Shown one piece after another: positions 9,367-15,000 of a stretch of 15,000 nt of DNA. This DNA is from Monosiga brevicollis MX1 (taxonomy: Eukaryota > Opisthokonta > Choanoflagellata > Craspedida > Salpingoecidae): the NCBI RefSeq assembly GCF_000002865.3, contig NW_001865066.1:79331-94330 (forward strand), written 5' to 3'. The notes below the pieces were generated by a model, which was not told the DNA's origin, did no database searches, and was given only the letters and a program-made list of their open reading frames with translations. The first letter of the stretch is position 1; the number at the start of each line of letters is the position of its first letter. A program made the position numbers and the translations under genes.

Positions 9367-10397
9367 GGCAGCTGGTTGATATTCATACCCTGTGGGGTGC
9401 CCCGCGGCCCGCCCCTGGCGCCTGCCCTGCTTGCACGCCCCGTCCTAACCGTGCACGCGGGGCAAGGGGGTGGTGCTTCACTGCCACAACAGCAGGACTT
9501 GCAACGCGCGCCACCTCGCACCACCTGACCAATCATCAACAAAGCAACGCCAAATCGCCCCTTCCCCACGCCCACAGCCGACGCCTCACGTCCTGTTCCA
9601 GCCCTGCCACACACCAAGCACAGCCACCTGCCAAGAGAGGGGGCGATGGACGTCCCACGACGCGGTTGACCCTCCCTGAGATCGCGTGCCCTGAAAAAAA
9701 TCTTTGAAATGGGCATGCAGAGAGTGACTTGTTCTTCAATCATAGATGAAGTCTTGTCTCTCTGAAGCTGCGCTGCGCTGGGTCTCCATCTCTGGCTGAT
9801 GATGTCCATCTCGCTTCATCTCTGTAGGCTTATTGTTTTCCTGGATGGTTTTCTTCTCACTTTGCCTCTATCTCTGGTTATCATTCTTAACCGCTGATAC
9901 CTCTGCGTTGATCTGCCTACGCTCTTCCTCTCTCTTGCGCTAGCACTGAAGCGTTGTCATGCAAAATGGACCAGTCAGCGAATCAAGTGACCATATCTTT
10001 TATTTGTCAGACATTTTGACCGTTCACCGGTAACCTGCTGGAGCCCTGCGATCGATCTTCAGGTCTCCGGGCCTTGCGATCTGAGGTCTCCGGGCCCCGC
10101 GATCGATCTTCATGTCTCCGGCCCTTGCGATCGATCTTCAGGTCTCCAGGCCCCGCGATCGATCTTCAGGTCTCCGGGCCCTGCGATCGATCTTGAGGTC
10201 TCTAGGAGGAGGGGGAGGGGGACGGGGAGGGTGATGGATGGGAAGGGTTTTGGGCGATTGACAGCGGACTGGTGGAGAGGCAGCAGGGTATTGGACAAAG
10301 ATCTTACGCAACGACGTCTTCTCAAGATCAGAGACGAGTCAAGCGCTACAGCTTACAGCGTTGTTGGCTGTTGGCAGACAGGCATCACGAAACAGCC
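9367..10397. promoter_or_regulatory. Shared upstream region of the divergent CSP and sulfatase genes
   Basis: About 1.03 kb separates the two divergent start codons, so it must contain both promoters. The part next to the CSP gene (9390-9480) is very GC-rich with many CpGs. The part from about 9720 to 9960 is pyrimidine-rich on the plus strand. A 28-bp minisatellite follows at 10048-10203, then a G-rich patch (GGAGGGGGAGGGGGACGGGG) at 10206-10225. No TATA box is convincing. A minus-strand ATG at 9809 opens a 154-codon frame that overlaps the CSP start out of frame; it could be a long upstream ORF if transcription starts that far out. Confidence 0.5.
10048..10203. repeat. 28-bp tandem minisatellite, about 5.7 copies
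   Basis: The consensus unit begins GCGATCGATCTTCAGG and continues TCTCCGGGCCCT. Copies start at 10048, 10076, 10099, 10127, 10155 and 10183. The second is shortened to 23 nt by an internal 5-nt deletion, and the last is partial (21 nt). Copies differ by single substitutions, for example CATG for CAGG in copy 3 and TTGAGG in copy 6. Each full unit contains the palindromes GATCGATC and CGATCG. The array is non-coding and lies some 200 nt upstream of the sulfatase start codon. Confidence 0.93.
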
Positions 10398-13067
10398 ATG
10401 ATGGCGACTTCTTGCCGCGCATCCACACCGCGCATTGCGCTAGTTCTCGTCATGTGGGTGGTGTGGGACACATGCTCGCAGTCTGCCCTGGCTCGCCCAG
10501 ACAACACGCACCAAAAGAACGTCCTGCTCATCCTGGTCAGGCGCTTTGATCCCGTACGTTCAAGGAACTCCCACAATCACCACGATTCTAACCATCACCC
10601 GGGCGCTGTTCGCGGGCGATCAGGTGGATGATTTGCGGCCACAAATGAAGTGCTACGGCCAGTCGTTTATGCAACCCCAAACTTTGATCGCCTAGCCAGT
10701 TCCTCCCTTCTCTTCAACCGTGCCTATGTCCAGTATAGCTTCTGCAGGTGGGCCAAAGTCCCGGCACCCTCGCCCGCTCGTCCCTCGCCACCGCTTCCAA
10801 AGCCCCTTCCTTGGGCGGTCGTTTGCTGTGGATTGGCCGTTTAAACTCTCGTCTGGACAACTGAACCCATGGTCTCTCCCGACGGCTGACAACGCCACGC
10901 AGCCCAAGCCGAAACTCGTTCATGACGGGTCGCGTTCCGGATCGAACTCGCGTGTTCAACTTTATCGATCACTTTCGGTTCGTTTTCACCTGCCCATATA
11001 GCTTGGTCCTTCCTGCTTGTCCACTGCCATCCGACCCTGACCAAGCTTGCACCACGCATCACTTTCTCGGTCCTGCAGCGAGCCAGAGGTGGGTGCCAAC
11101 TGGACCAGCTTCCCACAGCATTTCAAGAACAACGGCTACCTAGTGCTTGGTGCTGGCAAGACGTATGTCCTCTCCAGGCCCGATATCCTCCCCTCTTTAT
11201 CTTCCTTCTCTGGGAGTGGTGTGCTTTGAACCTCGCCTTCAAAGCCTTCAGCTGTAACCACTGCTCCTTCTCCTCTCCTGGCATCAGGTACCACGTCGGA
11301 TTCCCACCGGCGTTTGACACACCACAATCGTGGAGCGAATCGATGCCTTATGTCAGCCCGGGACAGTGTGATCCGGCTTCCATGATCTCGCCTTACGTGA
11401 CCTGTCCCAATGCCACCACTGGCTGCGAAGATAAGGCTGCCATTGTGCAACAAGGCACGGGCAATTGGTGCGTCTACAATGAAAGCAAGCTGACTCTGCC
11501 GCTTTGGGACCGCCTGATCCTCAACGCCAGTCTTCAGCACCTTGACGTAGGCACACCCTTTCCTCGATTTCTCACTCACCTCGATGCCTGTGCTCATCTA
11601 CCATGCGCAATTGACGAAACATGCTGCATATAGATGGCTGCCAATCAAGATCAGCCTTTCTTCGTGGCCGCCGGATTTCATCGGTGCGCCCACGCACGCT
11701 CGGGTGCACCGATCAAACTTAATTCTGCCAGTCAGCCAGCCAGTGCACAGGTTTTTAGCAGACAAAACAGGATGAACCACTAACTCGCCGGTTGCCTTGC
11801 ATCCGCAGGCCCCATCTGCCCTTTGCCATGCCCCACACGTTCTGGAACATGTATCCAGACGCCATCGATCTCCCACCGCCAAGATTTCCCAACACAACTG
11901 TGGGTGCCCCAGAGGTGGCTTGGCACACGGGGTTAGGCGATAATACATATGCCCTTCCCACCAGCGCAGATCAGACGCGCCATTTTCGCAAAGCCTACTA
12001 GTACGGCCGATCGGTCCCGTCTGTGATAGTCGCTGGTGCTTGAGGTGCACCACTCATCTGGCAAACCGCATTCAATTCGATGCCGACGCAGTGCTGCCGT
12101 CTCGTATACCGACAGCTTGGTGGGCGAGTTGTTGAACCGGCTTGAGGCCCTGCAACTCGACAACGATACTCTTGTCGCATTTTGGGGCGACCATGGCTGG
12201 TGTGTATAGTCTCCACGCGCCCGAAGCCGGCTTCTTTCACGGCAGATTCATTCTTATCAACTCTTGTGGCACTGGTTAGGCAACTTGGCGAAACGAATTT
12301 GTGGAAGAAGAGTGAGTGAATCAACGCCTGTGCTCATCGAATCTTTTCGGCATACTCAAAACATTGCTGTTCTCATCCTTGGGCGCCTTTGACTCTGAAC
12401 GGCTCCTTGCGACGGCGCAGTGACCAATTATGAGCGCGGGACGCGAGTGCCCATGATGATCCGCGCGCCGTGGAAGCCGGCGTCAGTGGGGCAGAAGACG
12501 TCGGCCTTGACCATGGCCGTTGACATGTATCGGACGGTGGCGTCGCTTGTCAATGCTTCCGAACCCGAGCCAGGAGTACAAGGCCAGAGTCTGGCAAGCG
12601 TCTTTGACAGTCCCCCCTCTGCTGGCAGCGGCCCGAATGCATATGCGTTTTCGCAGTTTGCCAAGCGCTTGGACAAGAATGACCGCCCCTTTGACGTTTG
12701 CACCACGTGCACTCGGGAGGAGATTGGATTCATGGGCTATGCTGTCCGCGATGACGGCTATCGTTACGTTCGGTGGGTTAGATGGGATAATCAAACTCAG
12801 CTTCCCGTTTGGGAGGACGTCGTTGGCGAAGAACTCTATCCGCATCTTGACGTAAGCGAGATTGGCTTCGCTGACCACCGTCACCGCACAAGGTCTTTGC
12901 GTGTGGTAACACCTCACCCTGCCACCGCTGCTTCCCCCTCGTTGCAGGATGACGGAACCGATTTTGATCGTTTTGAAACGGAGAACGAAATCAATCGGCC
13001 AGATCTGCAACCCCTGCGCACCTCGCTTGCTCAGGCCCTTCAAAGCCACTTTGATGCCGACCACTAA
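10398..13067 (+). CDS. IDS: Iduronate-2-sulfatase-like type I sulfatase, one-base frameshift in exon 2
   Basis: A formylglycine-dependent sulfatase, probably lysosomal or secreted; animal homologues remove 2-O-sulfate from iduronate in heparan/dermatan sulfate. Exons: 10398-10535, 10624-10747, 10903-10977, 11079-11162, 11288-11546, 11634-11683, 11809-12000, 12092-12199, 12280-12311, 12421-12851, 12948-13067; 537 aa if one base is restored (human IDS is 550). The N-terminus is a signal peptide (hydrophobic 13-23, likely cut after SALA). Active-site residues by correspondence with IDS: Asp48, Asp49, Cys87 in CSPSR with the T-G motif after it, Arg91, Lys140, His143, His243 in GFHRPH, Asp341-His342 in GDHGW, Lys354. 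At least eight N-glycosylation sequons fit passage through the ER. DDLRP...CYG and PNFDRLASS in exon 2 are one base out of frame (near 10671-10680), and exon 2 has length 3n+1 where the flanking exons require 3n+2. This is a sequencing error or a real lesion. The last intron (96 nt) has no in-frame stop. Confidence 0.9.
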
Positions 13068-13160
13068 GCTGTTTTCACCAAATCGACCGCCAACACTTTT
13101 CCACACGCAACTGCTTGATACCGTTTTCATATCATCTCAAGTGTCGATACCGTGCTTTGC

Positions 13161-13234
<74 letters not shown>

Positions 13235-14003
13235 AAAAATTGCGCTGGCGCTCATCGCGAAATTTTCAAAAATTTTCGAAGAGAAAAAAAGTAAAATAGT
13301 TTTTGTAGTTGTTGTTTGTTTGTTTGTTTTGCACACATTTGGAGCTTTTGGAGAACCGTGAGTTTTTGTGCCAATGCTAATCGTTACCGTAGTAAGGTCA
13401 ATATATTTTGATCCATAATCTACAGTTAAAGAAGGTTTTCTTGAACTATAAGGTAATATAAGTGATTTAAAGGTGTATTAATTGAAGTGAAATAGAGAGT
13501 TATTGTAGAAGGTCATGTATTTGATGAAGAGGATCATCGGACTCGTTTCGTTTACATCATCATTGGTGATTTTTTCGAGCACATCGATCGGATTCAGGGC
13601 GCGCGCGTTTGGCAGCCAGTCGGGCAAGACGGCAGCGTGGCAGAGGTAGGAAGCCATGTGGTGACGATGAAGCAATCCAATATTTTGTTTTTTTTGGGGA
13701 TGGGGGGTGTTGCATTGGTCACGGTGGAGGGGCGGCCTGGATGGGCGTTGCTGGGATGGTTGATTTACGCACGTGTCGCGTCACAACTCCTTGCACTGCC
13801 TTGCTGAACCGCGCGCTGCAGGCACAGATGACAGTTTAACACGCCTGCCTCGACCACGTCCTGCTTCAAAGAACATCAAGTCTATCGCCCGAGACCTCAA
13901 CAATCTACGAGCCACCGCCTTTGCGCGTTTGGGCGCCCGCAGACGCTCATCAACATCCATCAACATCAATATCAACAAAACAAAGGGCGACGACCAGCAC
14001 AAG
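13068..14003. other. Intergenic region with (CA)n tract and AT-rich island
   Basis: These 936 nt lie between the sulfatase stop and the acetyltransferase start. They hold a (CA)n microsatellite, a GTTT-repeat patch at about 13314-13330, an imperfect inverted repeat around 13258-13281 (CGAAATTTTC...), and an AT-rich stretch from about 13240 to 13560 that contrasts with the GC-rich surroundings. A short minus-strand frame at 13675-13478 has a transposase-like motif (see findings). The last 200 nt before 14004 are probably 5' UTR of the acetyltransferase gene; that frame is open upstream but has no ATG, and an acceptor-like CTGCAG lies near 13820. Confidence 0.6.
13162..13230. repeat. (AC)n dinucleotide microsatellite
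   Basis: An uninterrupted AC/CA run of 69 nt begins about 95 nt after the sulfatase stop codon, so it may be in that gene's 3' UTR. It is followed directly by an A-run and then the AT-rich island. Confidence 0.97.
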
Positions 14004-15000
14004 ATGCCTGTCGATGCTGGTGCCCCTGCCGTGGCGCTGGGTGCGGCGCTGAACAAGCCGGTCGCAGGAGAAGCAAGCCACGTGCTGCCACCGGCCTCAG
14101 CTCCCGCTGCCCACACGGACGACGAGTACGGTGAAATGACCACGGGTGCCCATCAACACATTTTCGACAGCTTCAAACTCGAGAATGGACAGGTCCTCGA
14201 GCAGGTGCATGTAGACTACAGCACCTATGGCACCCTCAACGCCGCTCGAGATAACGTCCTGGTTGTTTGCCACGCCCTGACGGGCAATGCTAATCTCCAC
14301 ACCTGGTGGGGAGGGCTCCTGGGGCCCGCCCGCGCCTTTGACACTGACCGCTATTTTATTGTGTGCGCCAATATCCTCGGCTCGTGTTATGGTACCACCG
14401 GCCCAGCTTCACCGCATCCTCGCGACCCCAACCATCGACCCTATCGCCATCGCTTTCCCAACGTCACCGTCCGAGACACGGTTCACCTGCATGCGCGGCT
14501 GCTGACCGAAGTTCTGCATGTGACAGCCATTCCCTGCGTCGTGGGTGGCTCCTTGGGTGGCATGCAAACCCTTGAATGGGCTGCTTCCTATCCTGACCTC
14601 GTCCAAAGTTTCATCACCATAGCCTGTGGCCCAGACCATTCCCCTTGGCAGATTGCCTTTGGCGAAGTCCAACGGCAAGCCATTTATGCCGACCCCTGTT
14701 GGCAAGGTGAGCCAAATATTCATGGGCTCCCGGTTCACTGGCATGCATGCTTCCCGACTCCGCTGGATACACCTGACCATGATATTGATGGTGTGTAAAA
14801 TCAATGCACCTGATCATCACAACGTTGTTCCTTTCTTTTTTCCTTGTTGTATAGAGGGCAACTACACGGCTGAAGCTCCCCCCACCCGTGGCTTGGCTGT
14901 GGCGCGCCAGGTCGGTTGTGCTCCCCAGGCCTGCACTCTTCCATGAATTACCCCGGCGTCCACTCCCAGATCGCAGTGACAACCGCGCCCAGTGCTTTCG
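14004..15000 (+). CDS. MET2: Homoserine O-acetyltransferase, 5' part, runs off the window
   Basis: An alpha/beta-hydrolase-fold enzyme that moves acetyl from acetyl-CoA to homoserine, opening the direct-sulfhydrylation route to methionine. Exons seen: 14004-14706, 14855-14910, and tentatively 14970 to beyond 15000. The first ATG in the open frame is 14004, with A at -3. The first 45 or so residues are Ala/Pro-rich and not conserved. Family motifs follow in order: VDYSTYGTL, CHALTGNAN at 89, NILGSCYGTTGPAS, FPNVTVRD, the nucleophile elbow GGSLGGMQ with Ser183, then DHSPWQIAF and QRQAIYADP. The second exon gives PPTRGLAVARQ, the usual segment before the family's TYRS region. The catalytic Asp and His should lie right of the window. 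The third exon is uncertain: its intron would be only 59 nt and the family match there is weak. Bacterial MetX and fungal Met2 are equally good names from sequence alone; animals lack the enzyme. Confidence 0.9.

Noticed and set aside
9345-9809. Minus-strand 154-codon frame from ATG 9809 as a separate gene
   Set aside because: No domain, Gly/Arg/Cys-rich translation of a GC-rich region, and it ends inside the first CSP exon in another frame. It is kept only as a possible upstream ORF.
10048-10203. Tandem array considered as a CRISPR array
   Set aside because: Units are contiguous 28-bp repeats with no unique spacers, and the context is eukaryotic.
12483-13130. Minus-strand open frame of 215 codons opposite the sulfatase C-terminus
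   Set aside because: It is a mirror frame of the sulfatase exons; the plus strand has clear IDS-family sequence and the minus translation has no motif.

Overview
The window looks like nuclear DNA of an intron-dense unicellular eukaryote close to animals, most likely a choanoflagellate such as Monosiga brevicollis. That attribution is inference. It rests on closely packed genes, coding regions cut by many short GT-AG introns (about 59-216 nt), and a gene mix that joins animal-type signalling and secretory proteins with a microbial or fungal-type methionine enzyme that animals lack. There is no bacterial operon structure, CRISPR array or rRNA/tRNA gene.

Layout, left to right. Bases 4-146 are a long (CT)n tract. 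A 17-exon plus-strand gene (275-3938) encodes a conventional-layout protein kinase C: pseudosubstrate, C1A, C1B, C2, kinase and AGC tail. It converges on a 6-exon minus-strand gene (6613-4276) for a coiled-coil protein with a PX-like and a BAR-like region, probably a divergent sorting nexin. Upstream of that lies about 1 kb without a convincing gene, holding a (TG)n tract. Next, on the minus strand (9366-7673), is an 8-exon gene for a cysteine-string protein of the DNAJC5 type. It is divergent from an 11-exon plus-strand gene (10398-13067) for an iduronate-2-sulfatase-like type I sulfatase; the shared 1 kb upstream region carries a 28-bp minisatellite. After a 936-nt gap with a (CA)n tract and an AT-rich island comes the 5' part of a homoserine O-acetyltransferase gene (14004 to past the window end).

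Gene structures were built by joining open segments at GT/AG borders so that phases match and family motifs run on across junctions. All junctions are phase-consistent, with one exception: exon 2 of the sulfatase needs one extra base near 10671-10680, so the sequence as given is frameshifted there although every expected active-site residue is otherwise present. Start codons, where upstream exons could exist, are the least certain part.

The genes do not form one pathway. PKC, the sorting-nexin-like protein and the cysteine-string protein fit membrane signalling and vesicle traffic; the sulfatase fits the secretory/lysosomal route; the acetyltransferase belongs to methionine synthesis. Points most worth a second look are the cysteine-string protein outside animals, the PKC C2 domain lacking part of its calcium site, the single-base lesion in the sulfatase, the atypical PX domain, the frequent GTACG splice donors, and a possible transposase remnant in the AT-rich island.
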